A stretch of 32,738 bases of DNA. It comes from Lachnospiraceae bacterium (GTDB lineage: Bacteria; Bacillota; Clostridia; Lachnospirales; Lachnospiraceae). The stretch lies in assembly GCA_016287675.1 (NCBI GenBank), contig JAEFAR010000028.1:1-32738 (forward strand). Direction: 5' to 3'. Positions 7,634 through 16,108 of this stretch are shown here, one piece after another; within the stretch, counting starts at the first letter, position 1, and each line of letters opens with the position of its first letter. The position numbers and the translations under genes were made by a program. The notes beneath the pieces are model-generated. The model had not been told where the DNA came from, did no database searches, and saw only the letters and a program-made list of their open reading frames with translations.

Positions 7634-7654
7634 TGAGCCTTTGTTATATACATA

Positions 7655-7689
7655 GGGGTCCCTCCCCCGCTAAAGCGGCGGTCCTCCCC
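7655..7689. repeat. GC-rich imperfect palindrome after ychF
   Basis: A perfect 12-nt palindrome, CCGCTAAAGCGG (7667-7678), lies inside an outer GGGG (7655-7658) / CCCC (7686-7689) pairing, with C-rich and G-rich flanks. It starts a few bases after the ychF stop codon. It is much more GC-rich than the surrounding intergenic DNA and has no T-run, so it is not itself a terminator. It could be an mRNA 3'-end stabiliser or a copy of a dispersed repeat element. Only one copy is visible here. Confidence 0.5.
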
Positions 7690-7693
7690 TTTG

Positions 7694-8791
7694 TCATACG
7701 TTGAATCTGAAAAGTACAACATCTCCGTCCTGGATGACGTAATCCTTGCCTTCGGAGCGAACAAGTCCTTTTTCTTTGGCGGCGTTCATGCTTCCGCATT
7801 CCATGAGCTGATCGTAGGAAACGATCTCGGCACGGATGAAGCCTCTTTCAAAGTCGGAATGGATCTTTCCGGCTGCCTGGGGCGCTTTTGTGCCCTTCTT
7901 GATGGTCCATGCTCTGGATTCCTTGGGTCCTGCGGTCAAGTAGCTCATAAGTCCCAGAGTATCGTAGCTGGCAGCGATCAGTTTATCGAGACCGCTTTCC
8001 TTGATGCCCAGATCTTCAAAGAACATTTCCTTGTCTTCATCACTGAGCTCGCTCATTTCCTGCTCGATCTGTGCGCTGATGACAAACACCTTGGAATTCT
8101 CCTTGGCTGCAATGTCACGGACCTTTGCCACATAGGGATTGGAATTTCCGTCGTCCTTAAGATCCGTGTCCTTAACGTTTGCGGCATAGATCACGGGCTT
8201 TGCGGTAAGAAGATTGTATTCCGCAAAGAAAGCCTCTTCATCCTCATCCGCAAGTTCAAAAGTCTTGGCCATGTTGCCTGCTTCAAGATGCTTTTTAAGT
8301 CTTTCAAGCATATCCGTTTCCTTGCCTGCGGCCTTGTCCATCTTTGCCATTCTGGCAACCTTTGAGTATCTTCTTTCAAGCACTTCAAGATCCGAAAAGA
8401 TGAGCTCAAGATTAATGGTCTCAATGTCACGTCCCGGATCGACGGAACCTTCCACGTGAATAACATTGGAGTCATCAAAGCATCTTACCACGTGTACGAT
8501 GGCATCTACCTCACGGATATTTGCAAGGAACTGGTTTCCAAGACCTTCACCCTTGGAAGCTCCCTTAACAAGTCCCGCAATATCAACAAATTCAACGATG
8601 GCAGGTGTAGTTTTTTCGGAATTGTAAAGCTTTGTAAGCGCATCAAGTCTCTTATCCGGTACGGCTACCACACCCACATTGGGGTCGATGGTGCAGAAAG
8701 GATAGTTTGCGCTTTCCGCTCCCGCTTTCGTGAGCGAGTTGAACAATGTACTTTTTCCCACATTGGGAAGTCCGACGATTCCGAGTTTCAT
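7694..8791 (-). CDS. ychF: Redox-regulated ATPase/GTPase YchF (Obg family)
   Basis: P-loop NTPase of the Obg group that binds ribosomes and prefers ATP in characterised members; it is linked to stress responses. The 365-aa length is typical. Visible are the G1 loop GLPNVGKS (7-14), [36 protein letters not shown] covering the G3 region, a central coiled coil, and the C-terminal TGS-like domain with [29 protein letters not shown]. The ATG is preceded by AAAGGAGA at about 10 nt. The gene has its own promoter and two strong terminators, so it is probably monocistronic between the long recN-to-HD-GYP string and the division operon. Confidence 0.97.
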   Translation of the reverse strand: MKLGIVGLPNVGKSTLFNSLTKAGAESANYPFCTIDPNVGVVAVPDKRLDALTKLYNSEKTTPAIVEFVDIAGLVKGASKGEGLGNQFLANIREVDAIVHVVRCFDDSNVIHVEGSVDPGRDIETINLELIFSDLEVLERRYSKVARMAKMDKAAGKETDMLERLKKHLEAGNMAKTFELADEDEEAFFAEYNLLTAKPVIYAANVKDTDLKDDGNSNPYVAKVRDIAAKENSKVFVISAQIEQEMSELSDEDKEMFFEDLGIKESGLDKLIAASYDTLGLMSYLTAGPKESRAWTIKKGTKAPQAAGKIHSDFERGFIRAEIVSYDQLMECGSMNAAKEKGLVRSEGKDYVIQDGDVVLFRFNV

Positions 8792-8861
8792 ATCTGTATA
8801 TCTCCTTTAATAACCTTATATGGTAAAACTGTTCAGTATAGTTTTCCGAAACTGAGTTAAC

Positions 8862-8890
8862 ATTGTACTACAACGTTTTGTAAAATTCAA
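8862..8890 (-). promoter_or_regulatory. Predicted sigma-A promoter of ychF
   Basis: On the minus strand, TTGAAT (8890-8885; 4 of 6) and TACAAT (8867-8862; 5 of 6) are 17 nt apart, about 70 nt upstream of the ychF ATG. The -35 element overlaps the stop codon of the HD-GYP gene. No terminator is visible between the two genes, so read-through from upstream is also possible. Confidence 0.6.
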
Positions 8891-10557
8891 TCCTTTACAC
8901 CAAGGACATGATTTGTGATCTCAAAGGCATTACTGTTGGCAAGCCTATAGAATTCGAGGTAGATCTTCCGGATGATCTCTTTTACTTCCTTATCGGGCAT
9001 CCTGTACAAGGGTAAAAGCAGAAGATCCTGTCCGCAATGAACGTATCCTCCCGTTACACTGTAGATCCTTCCCACAGCGTACTCTATGGCATTTATGGTG
9101 TCATCCAGTTGGTCCTTACTGTAACTGCATCCATCCCGTCCGCTCACTTTCAGGACTATCATCATCAGATCTCTGCGGCAGCGCTCCTTAACATGGTTAA
9201 GGATTGTGGTTATCTTTTCATCATCAAATCCGGCATCCTCTCCGGATCCTTCACTGATGATCCTGATCTCATCCTCCACAGCTGCAGTGATCATGTTCTT
9301 GATCCTGACTCCGTTTTCCGCAATAGGGAAAGCACGGCCGTAAGCATCGATGGCAGTGAGTTTTCCTTCATCAAAGAGTTTCAGAAAAATGTCCGTTAGT
9401 TCGGGATCGAACTGTTTACCGCGATAAGTAAGGATCTCATCACGTATGACTTTTTTATCCATGCCTTTTCGGTAAATGCGGTCCGAGTACATGGCATCGT
9501 AGGCATCGGCAATGGATACGATCCTGACATGCTCGGGAATGCATTTTCCTGAAAGCCCCGAAGGATAGCCTTTTCCGTCAAATCTTTCATGGTGGTATCT
9601 GGCCACATCAGCTGCTCCCTGAAAGTCTTCAAGGTGTTGAAGTATGTCACCGCCGATGGAGGTGTGCGACTGAACGACAAAGTACTCTTCGTCCGTGAGT
9701 TTTCCGGATTTGTTCAAAACAACATCGGGAACTCCGATCTTACCGATATCATGAAGCAGTCCTTCCTGTTTAAGGATCTTTAACTCCTTATCCGAGTACC
9801 CCAGCTGTCTGGCCATCATTACCGCATACTGTGCCACACGGTAAGAATGACCGTTGGTGTATCTGTCCTTGGCATCGATGGAAGTGGCAAGAGCTTCGAT
9901 CATCTGAAAAGAAAGCTTCTCAACGGCGTTTGCCTTCTGTTCCGCCAGCACCGTCTGCTTTTCAACTTCTTCGTTCAAGGTGTTCTCATGATCGATCTGG
10001 AAAAGGGTGGAAATGTGATACTGGATCATGGCTGTGGAATTCAGGATCATGGAGCAAAGGAACAATAAAGGAAATCTGTTCAGAAAGGTCTCCGTATAGT
10101 AGTTAAGCATTTCCGCCCTTAAGGGAGAATAACCCATCACGATGAACAGGATCTCATAATAAAGAGAAAGAAAAAGTCCGTATTTAACGCTGAGGAAATA
10201 GCAGAAAACAACAGGAACCAGCATGGTCCAGAGTATGGCAAAACCTTCGTTTACACCCAAAACAGCGTAATATGTAAAGATAAAGACCGAAACGTAGACC
10301 GCTATCCATATGCACACATTTCTGTTGTTCAAAAAATAAGAACAAAAAGCCGCAGTCAAACCCAATACGGCAATTACTGCCGTCGTTACGGTAACCAGCC
10401 CTTTGTCCTGAACGATATTTATGATGGTCATCCCGGTTCCCACCATGGCGATGACGCAGCCGAGGAAAGTAATGGCAAGCATATTCTTTCTCAGCCGATC
10501 ACCCGTGTAGATCGATCTGCCCAACAATATCCATATTTTTTTAATTGCACTAAACAT
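8887..10557 (-). CDS. Membrane HD-GYP protein, probable cyclic-di-GMP phosphodiesterase
   Basis: Probable signalling enzyme that hydrolyses cyclic di-GMP. The 556-aa product has about six membrane segments (residues 25-185), a helical linker (190-215), then a complete HD-GYP domain (about 218-400). The metal and signature residues are present: H237, HD at 269-270, HH at 322-323, GYP at 330-332 (HHERFDGKGYPSG) and D351. The membrane part may be a sensor; its ligand is unknown. The last about 105 residues have a beta-alpha-beta pattern with GQDLLLL at 509-515, where a GGDEF domain would have its signature loop, which suggests a degenerate GGDEF-like module. The ribosome binding site is weak (AAGGA about 13 nt upstream). 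It follows rpe by 37 nt and is probably the last gene of that string. Activity is inferred from motifs only. Confidence 0.88.
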   Translation of the reverse strand: MFSAIKKIWILLGRSIYTGDRLRKNMLAITFLGCVIAMVGTGMTIINIVQDKGLVTVTTAVIAVLGLTAAFCSYFLNNRNVCIWIAVYVSVFIFTYYAVLGVNEGFAILWTMLVPVVFCYFLSVKYGLFLSLYYEILFIVMGYSPLRAEMLNYYTETFLNRFPLLFLCSMILNSTAMIQYHISTLFQIDHENTLNEEVEKQTVLAEQKANAVEKLSFQMIEALATSIDAKDRYTNGHSYRVAQYAVMMARQLGYSDKELKILKQEGLLHDIGKIGVPDVVLNKSGKLTDEEYFVVQSHTSIGGDILQHLEDFQGAADVARYHHERFDGKGYPSGLSGKCIPEHVRIVSIADAYDAMYSDRIYRKGMDKKVIRDEILTYRGKQFDPELTDIFLKLFDEGKLTAIDAYGRAFPIAENGVRIKNMITAAVEDEIRIISEGSGEDAGFDDEKITTILNHVKERCRRDLMMIVLKVSGRDGCSYSKDQLDDTINAIEYAVGRIYSVTGGYVHCGQDLLLLPLYRMPDKEVKEIIRKIYLEFYRLANSNAFEITNHVLGVKD

Positions 10558-10594
10558 AAGATTCTTTCATTTTCCTTTTTTGCTTCCGACTCCT

Positions 10595-11245
10595 CTAAGC
10601 CATAATACCCTTGAAGCTTTTTATGTTTTCTTCGATGTCTCCTCCAAAGATCGCCGTTCCCGCAACTATCGTGTCAACCCCCGATGCCAGGACGGTTCCG
10701 AGATTTGAAAGATTGATGCCCCCGTCCATTTCAAGGCGACAGGCAGGATTGGTCTTTAACAGTTCCTTTTTTATGATCTCTGCTTTATTCAGCGTTTCGG
10801 GAATGAACTTCTGCCCGCCGAAACCGGGATGAACGCTCATGACCAGAACAAGATCTGCCATTCCCACAAAGGGAAGTATCTCTTTCACATCGGTTTCGGG
10901 ATTCAGAGTGACTCCCGCCTGCATTCCGGCTTCTTTGATCTTTTTCAGTGTATCCGCCGTATCCTTGCAGGCTTCCACATGAACGGTAAGAAGGTCGCTG
11001 CCGGCTGCTTTAAAATCATCTATGTATCTCTCGGGATCCACAACCATCAGGTGAGTATCAAAGAAAAGTCCGCATTGTTTTCTGATACTTGCGATCACGG
11101 GCATTCCAAAGGATATGCTGGGTACAAACATACCATCCATCACATCCACATGGAGCCATCTGATATCATTTTTTTCAAGGGTGTCAAGCTGAGGCTTTAA
11201 TCTTCCGAAGTCAGCCGCCAGCATGGAAGGTGAAAGTATATTCAT
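10595..11245 (-). CDS. rpe: Ribulose-phosphate 3-epimerase
   Basis: Interconverts ribulose 5-phosphate and xylulose 5-phosphate in the pentose phosphate pathway. The 216-aa TIM-barrel protein shows the family motifs LSPSMLAADFGRL, WLHVDVMDGMFVPSISFG with the catalytic Asp, DTHLMVVDPERYI, VMSVHPGFGGQKFIPETL with the second catalytic Asp region further on in LEMDGGINLSNL, and DTIVAGTAIFG phosphate binding. I chose the ATG at 11245, which overlaps the rsgA stop by one base (TGATG); a TTG one codon upstream is also open. AGAAGGAAA is the likely binding site. The prkC-rsgA-rpe order is standard for Firmicutes. The thiamine pyrophosphokinase gene that often follows is absent. Confidence 0.97.
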   Translation of the reverse strand: MNILSPSMLAADFGRLKPQLDTLEKNDIRWLHVDVMDGMFVPSISFGMPVIASIRKQCGLFFDTHLMVVDPERYIDDFKAAGSDLLTVHVEACKDTADTLKKIKEAGMQAGVTLNPETDVKEILPFVGMADLVLVMSVHPGFGGQKFIPETLNKAEIIKKELLKTNPACRLEMDGGINLSNLGTVLASGVDTIVAGTAIFGGDIEENIKSFKGIMA

Positions 11246-12114
11246 CAATATTTCCTTCTGTTTTTTATCTCATTGTAAAGTAAGACATAGTTGTCGTATC
11301 TGTTCTTCGACATCCTGCCTTCTTTAAGCATTTCTTTTACTGCGCAATCCGGTTCACTAATGTGGGAACAGCCCGTAAATCTGCATCTTCCGATGCATGA
11401 GCACATTTCCGGATAGTATCTTTCCAGTTCCCCTGCTTCTATCCCCATCACATCAAAGGATGTGAAGCCGGGAGTGTCGAAGATCCATGCGTCTTCATCT
11501 GCTTTAAGAAGTTCGGAATGACGGGTTGTATTCTTTCCCCTCATGATCTTTTCCGAAAGCTCACCGGTCTCCATTTTCTCTCTACCCAGAAAAAAATTTA
11601 CCAAAGTGGATTTACCCACTCCCGAAGGCCCCGCCAGGACTGTTGTTTTCCCACGAAGCAGTTCTTTCAGATCTTCGGTACCTTCATGCTTTTTGGCTGA
11701 AATAAAACGGATTTCATAGCCTGAGCCCGAAAATCCGTTTTTTATAGTCTCTATTTCAGCATCGGAAGCAAGGTCCGACTTATTAAAAACAAGAACGGTG
11801 GGCACACCTGCCATCTCCATATTTATGAGAAAGCGGTCTGCCAGGTTCAGATTCGGTCTGGGGGCGTTTACGGCGAAAACAAGCATAGCCTGAGAGGCAT
11901 TTGCCACCTCAGGCCTTATGAGTTCGCTGGTTCTGGGGGATATCTCGGAGATCAGGCCGGAACCGTCCTCAAGAAGTTCAACCGTAACCCTGTCTCCCAC
12001 AAGAGGCTTTATCCCGTCTTTTCTGAACTTCCCCTTGGGCTTGCATTCCAGAAGGCCAATTTCCGTATCCGTGAAATAAAGTCCTCCGACTCCTTTAACA
12101 ATTCTTCCCTGCAC
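11245..12114 (-). CDS. rsgA: Ribosome small subunit-dependent GTPase RsgA
   Basis: Circularly permuted GTPase that assists late maturation of the 30S subunit. The 289-aa product has an N-terminal OB-fold region, then the permuted G motifs: NKSDL (G4) before GPSGVGKSTLVN (G1) and DTPGFTSF (G3). A C-terminal zinc-binding cluster (CSCIGRCRFTGCSH...C) follows. The start is a GTG at 12114 that overlaps the prkC TAG stop by one base; GGAGG lies about 13 nt upstream inside prkC. Coupled translation with the kinase fits reports that PrkC-type kinases and RsgA are functionally linked in Firmicutes. Confidence 0.97.
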   Translation of the reverse strand: MQGRIVKGVGGLYFTDTEIGLLECKPKGKFRKDGIKPLVGDRVTVELLEDGSGLISEISPRTSELIRPEVANASQAMLVFAVNAPRPNLNLADRFLINMEMAGVPTVLVFNKSDLASDAEIETIKNGFSGSGYEIRFISAKKHEGTEDLKELLRGKTTVLAGPSGVGKSTLVNFFLGREKMETGELSEKIMRGKNTTRHSELLKADEDAWIFDTPGFTSFDVMGIEAGELERYYPEMCSCIGRCRFTGCSHISEPDCAVKEMLKEGRMSKNRYDNYVLLYNEIKNRRKY

Positions 12115-14309
12115 TAGTCTTCGTTAACCTCCAGATTTACAACCTGAGTACCGATATCCTGTCCGTCAAGATAAGCGGTAACATACGCCTCTCCGGGGGT
12201 AAGCTGTCCGTAATCCACATCTCCGTTGGCAAATTCAATGTAAAGCTTAAAGGAATATACCCTCGGGAATGTGCTGTAATTTACTTTGTAAACCTGTTCA
12301 TCCGCAGATGTGTTGTCGTAATCCACATAGATGATGGATGAGTAATCACCCTGAGCAATCTCAAAGAACAGATTATAGGGCTCAGTGAAGAATATATTAC
12401 ATGGATTACGCATCACTGTGGTGTCATAAACAACAGAATAATAGCTTCTTCCGTAACCGGGTGCAGGTGAAGGTGTAATGTCAGCAGGCATGGGCCCCAT
12501 GCTGAGGACAACATCGATCTGTGTTCCCACAACAATAGTCTTGTCTGCGGCAACGGATTGCTTGATAACACAGCCGTAAGCAACGGTCGTGCTGTAATCG
12601 TAAGTAACTTCACCCAGCTTAAGGCCGGCATTTTCAAGAAGTTCCTTTGCAACCTGCTCGTTCTTTGTGAGAACATCCGGAACATTGGTGTATTCGTCGG
12701 GCTCACCGAGGCTCACATAAAGCATTATGGAATCTCCGGCATGAGCTATGGTCCCCACCTTGGGTTCAGTGCTGATGACCTGTCCGGCGACGATGGAATC
12801 GCTCCTTCTGAACTGAGGGATGACCTCAAATCCCATGGCTTCAAGCTGGCTGGTGGCAGCTGCCTGAGAAAGGCCGATGAGTCTGGGAATGGTAATGGGT
12901 TCTCCACCTGCGGAAAGAGTGAGCTTTATGGTCTGATTTACAAGCACATCCGCATTTGCAACGGGATACTGTCTGATGACTGTTCCCTCATCCTGGGTGG
13001 AATACTCCGCATCTTCATAAATGATGGTGAAGTTGGGAGACTTGGCATACATAAAGTTCTCCGCATCTTCCTTGGTGTATCCGAAAAGGTTGGGCATCGA
13101 AATAGTGGCAACCTGAGTGGGAACGGGTGTCGTGCTCACCTGCGTTCCGATCCCCGGAGTGGGTGTGGTGTTACCGCTTCCACTACCTGAACCTCCGAAA
13201 AACCTGATGCAGAGGAATGCGGCAAAGATCACCAGTCCAATGGCTGCTATTATTGTGATGACGATAATGACTTTTTCAAACTTGGAATCAATGGTATCAA
13301 GTTCTTCAAATTCTTCGCGTAAAACCTTGCCGTTATTGTATTGATTCTGCTGTCTTACATAATTGTCGTTGTAAACGGGCTGCTGAACAGGGGCTGCCGC
13401 AGCCTGATTCTGTATCTCGGAAGTTTCGGCATTTGTAAAGGTTCTTGTTCTTCCCTCAACACCGCTGTTGATGCGTACAAAATCTCCGTCGGGATTTGTG
13501 ATGGAGTGTTTAAGATCGATGATAAGATCGGATGCCGAACTGTAACGGTTTTCGGGATGCTTTTGCATACATTTCTGTACAACCTTATCCAGAGAATAAG
13601 GAATGGAAGGAACCAGCTCTCTTGCAGGTCTTGCTTCCAGCTGAATGTGCTTTAAAGCAACGGAAACATCGGACTCACCGCCGAAAGGAAGCTGTCCCGT
13701 CAGCATCTCATACAAAGTAACGCCCAGAGAATAGATGTCGCTGCGTTCATCGTAATAACCGCCTCTTGCCTGTTCGGGGGAAAGATAGTGAACAGAGCCT
13801 ACCGCATTCTGGGTGTATGTATCGGAAGAAACAACTTTTGCGATACCAAAGTCGGCAACCTTAACCTTACCGTCTCTCGATATCATGATGTTCTGAGGCT
13901 TGATGTCCCTGTGAATGATACCGTGTTCATGAGCCGCTTCCATACCCTGAGCGATCTGGATACTGATACCTACGGCTTCTCTGACCTCAAGTCTCCCCTT
14001 CTTCTCAATGAACTTTTTAAGGGTGATGCCCTCAACAAGCTCCATTACGATATAATGAAATCCCTTGTCGTCCCCGACATCATAAACGCTTACAATGTTG
14101 GGATGAGAAAGTCCGGCAGCTGATTTGGCTTCATTTTTAAAACGCGAGATAAAGCTCTTGTCATTTGAGAACTCGGATTTCAATACCTTAACGGCAATAA
14201 GACGGTTCAGTCTCGTGTCGACGGCCCTGTAAACATCCGCCATACCACCGGAACCGATCCGTTCTTTGATCTCATATCTTTCGCTAAGTAATGTGCCTGT
14301 TTCTATCAT
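12114..14309 (-). CDS. prkC: PASTA-domain Ser/Thr protein kinase (PrkC/Stk1 type)
   Basis: Membrane eukaryotic-type kinase that senses muropeptides or lipid II and controls growth, division and dormancy exit in Firmicutes. The 731-aa product has a cytoplasmic kinase domain (about 12-270) with GSGGMADVY (19-27), catalytic K41, HRD at 133-135 with K137 and N140, DFG at 153-155, and SPEQARGG. A Gln/Asn-rich juxtamembrane linker follows, then one membrane helix (about 346-370). After a Gly/Ser/Thr/Pro linker come three PASTA repeats (about 402-468, 471-536, 540-606). A final domain of about 110 residues (618-731) is beta-rich and not PASTA-like; its role is unknown. GGAGG lies 5 nt before the ATG. 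The partner phosphatase gene lies 28 nt upstream, the usual arrangement. Confidence 0.96.
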   Translation of the reverse strand: MIETGTLLSERYEIKERIGSGGMADVYRAVDTRLNRLIAVKVLKSEFSNDKSFISRFKNEAKSAAGLSHPNIVSVYDVGDDKGFHYIVMELVEGITLKKFIEKKGRLEVREAVGISIQIAQGMEAAHEHGIIHRDIKPQNIMISRDGKVKVADFGIAKVVSSDTYTQNAVGSVHYLSPEQARGGYYDERSDIYSLGVTLYEMLTGQLPFGGESDVSVALKHIQLEARPARELVPSIPYSLDKVVQKCMQKHPENRYSSASDLIIDLKHSITNPDGDFVRINSGVEGRTRTFTNAETSEIQNQAAAAPVQQPVYNDNYVRQQNQYNNGKVLREEFEELDTIDSKFEKVIIVITIIAAIGLVIFAAFLCIRFFGGSGSGSGNTTPTPGIGTQVSTTPVPTQVATISMPNLFGYTKEDAENFMYAKSPNFTIIYEDAEYSTQDEGTVIRQYPVANADVLVNQTIKLTLSAGGEPITIPRLIGLSQAAATSQLEAMGFEVIPQFRRSDSIVAGQVISTEPKVGTIAHAGDSIMLYVSLGEPDEYTNVPDVLTKNEQVAKELLENAGLKLGEVTYDYSTTVAYGCVIKQSVAADKTIVVGTQIDVVLSMGPMPADITPSPAPGYGRSYYSVVYDTTVMRNPCNIFFTEPYNLFFEIAQGDYSSIIYVDYDNTSADEQVYKVNYSTFPRVYSFKLYIEFANGDVDYGQLTPGEAYVTAYLDGQDIGTQVVNLEVNED

Positions 14310-14337
14310 ACATTCCTCCGGTAAAAGGTTTAAGCAT

Positions 14338-15066
14338 TTATATCTCAGTCAAGACAACCGATATATTGTCTTTTCCACCACGTTCATTGGCCAGATCCAC
14401 AAGTGTCCGGGCCTTTTCTTCAAGTGTCTTCTTTTTGTCTTCAAGACAATCGTTCATCTTGTCATCATCAACCATGTTGGACAAGCCGTCGGAACAAAGC
14501 AGGATAATGTCTCCGCTTTCTATCTCCGCTTCAAAGAAGTCCGGCTCAACCACGGATTCGACTCCTATGGCACGGGTGATGATGTTTTTCTTTGGATGAT
14601 GGACCGCATCTTTTCTTTCAAGCTCACCGTTCTGTATCATGTTCTCCACAAGAGAATGATCCACGGTGATCTGCCTCAGTCCGCCGTCTTTTGAAAAAAG
14701 GTACATCCTGCTGTCGCCAACATTGGTAACAGTCACGGAACCGTCGTGTACCACGGCGGCCACAAGAGTAGTTCCCATCCCCTTGTATTCGGGAGTCTTC
14801 AGGGATTCTGTATAAACATGCTCATTAACGGCATTTACTATGCTCTGTAATCCCCCAAGCAAAGTCTTGAATTTTCCGGTCTTAGCCTCTCGTACAAAGT
14901 CATCAACGCAAAATCGCGATGCATAGTCCCCGGCTTTGTGACCTCCCATCCCATCCGCAACAATGTACAGATTCGGAAGAATGCCGATGGCTTCATCGCT
15001 CTTAAAGATATAGTCCTGATTTATGGCGCGTTGTTTCCCAATATCGGTTAAGGCTGCGGATTTCAA
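14338..15066 (-). CDS. stp: PP2C-family Ser/Thr phosphatase (Stp/PrpC type)
   Basis: Metal-dependent phosphatase that reverses phosphorylation by the neighbouring PASTA kinase. The 242-aa product shows the PPM motifs TDIGKQRAINQD (7-18), VADGMGGHKAGDYAS (36-50) with metal-binding Asp and Gly, GMGTTLVAAVV, TNVGDSRMYLF, LLCSDGLSNMV, and GGKDNISVVL near the end. I chose the TTG at 15066 because GGAGGAG lies 5 nt upstream and the TTG overlaps the rlmN stop in a TTGA arrangement. A longer reading from 15105 would add 13 residues outside the family and overlap rlmN by 43 nt. The rlmN-stp-prkC order is conserved in Firmicutes. Confidence 0.96.
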   Translation of the reverse strand: MKSAALTDIGKQRAINQDYIFKSDEAIGILPNLYIVADGMGGHKAGDYASRFCVDDFVREAKTGKFKTLLGGLQSIVNAVNEHVYTESLKTPEYKGMGTTLVAAVVHDGSVTVTNVGDSRMYLFSKDGGLRQITVDHSLVENMIQNGELERKDAVHHPKKNIITRAIGVESVVEPDFFEAEIESGDIILLCSDGLSNMVDDDKMNDCLEDKKKTLEEKARTLVDLANERGGKDNISVVLTEI

Positions 15067-16094
15067 TTGCTCTCCTCCATAAAACTTCTTCTCAACTGTC
15101 CGCATGCAGCATCAATGTCTGTGCCCATACTCCTTCTAATAGTAACATTTATTCGGTTTTTTTCAAGTATATTTTTAAATTTAGCAACGTTGTCATCAGC
15201 CGATCTTACAAAATTTCTTTCCTTTATCTTGTTGACCGGAATGAGATTCACATGACAGTTTCTTCCCTTTGCCAGACGAGCAAGCTGTTCCGCCCGTTTC
15301 GGAGAGTCATTTACCCCGTCTATCATGCTGTATTCAAAGGTGACTCTTCTTGAAGTTTTTTCAAAGAAATAATCACAGGCGTCAAGTACCTCTTTTATGG
15401 AAAAAGCTTTTGCAACAGGCATAATTGTCTTTCTGAGCTCATCTTCGGGAGCATGCAGGGAAAGAGCCAGAGTCACGGGCAACCCCTCTTCCGCCAGTTT
15501 TCTGATGCCGGGCACCAGACCGCAGGTGGAAAGAGTGATGTTCCTGACGCTGAGATTTTTGCCCTTTTCGTCTGATATCAGACGTATGAATTTGATAACA
15601 TTGTCATAGTTATCCATAGGTTCTCCGCTTCCCATGATGACAATGTTTGAAATAGTCACATTGCAGCTTCTTTCCGCTTCGTAAACCTGTTCGAGTATCT
15701 CCGAAGGAGTAAGATTTCTCACAAGACCGTCAATAGTAGATGCACAGAACATGCATCCCATCCTGCAGCCCACCTGGGAAGAAACACAGATCGAGTAGCC
15801 ATGTCTGTAACTCATGAGAACAGACTCGATAACCTGTCCGTCCTTTAATTTGTAGAGAAATTTAACGGTTCCGTCGGAGGACCTTAAGCTTCGTACTTCT
15901 GAGAGAGCTGTGATCTCGTAGTTTTCCGAGAGCTTGTTTCTCAGGTCTTTTGAAAGATTTGTCATCTCCTCGAAGGAATTTACTTTTTTCTCATGAAGCC
16001 ACGAAAAGATCTGCCCTGCTCTGAAGGCAGGCTCTCCCAGGCTCTTCATTTCCGTCTTCAATTCTTCTTCGTTTAATGACTTGATATCTTTCAT
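15063..16094 (-). CDS. rlmN: Dual-specificity RNA methyltransferase RlmN
   Basis: Radical SAM enzyme that methylates C2 of A2503 in 23S rRNA and A37 of some tRNAs. The 343-aa product contains the iron-sulfur motif C110-RMG-C114-MF-C117, the SAM-binding GSGEPMDN segment, and the C-terminal AACGQL whose Cys is the methyl-carrying/resolving residue in the family. Length and motifs fit RlmN and not the resistance paralogue Cfr; the housekeeping position between fmt and stp agrees. The ATG has an AGGA about 9 nt upstream and follows fmt by 14 nt. The rRNA methyltransferase gene rsmB, often found between fmt and rlmN, is missing here. Confidence 0.97.
   Translation of the reverse strand: MKDIKSLNEEELKTEMKSLGEPAFRAGQIFSWLHEKKVNSFEEMTNLSKDLRNKLSENYEITALSEVRSLRSSDGTVKFLYKLKDGQVIESVLMSYRHGYSICVSSQVGCRMGCMFCASTIDGLVRNLTPSEILEQVYEAERSCNVTISNIVIMGSGEPMDNYDNVIKFIRLISDEKGKNLSVRNITLSTCGLVPGIRKLAEEGLPVTLALSLHAPEDELRKTIMPVAKAFSIKEVLDACDYFFEKTSRRVTFEYSMIDGVNDSPKRAEQLARLAKGRNCHVNLIPVNKIKERNFVRSADDNVAKFKNILEKNRINVTIRRSMGTDIDAACGQLRRSFMEESN
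15072..15078 (-). promoter_or_regulatory. Ribosome binding site deciding the stp start
   Basis: GGAGGAG lies within the last codons of rlmN, 5 nt upstream of the TTG at 15066-15064. It supports a coupled TTG start that overlaps the rlmN stop codon. Confidence 0.8.
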
Positions 16095-16108
16095 ATTGTT
16101 TTCCTGTA

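Noticed and set aside
7558-7764. Small minus-strand frame of 68 codons running from inside ychF through both terminators
   Set aside because: It would be translated through two strong terminator hairpins and begins inside ychF in another frame. Not a supported gene.
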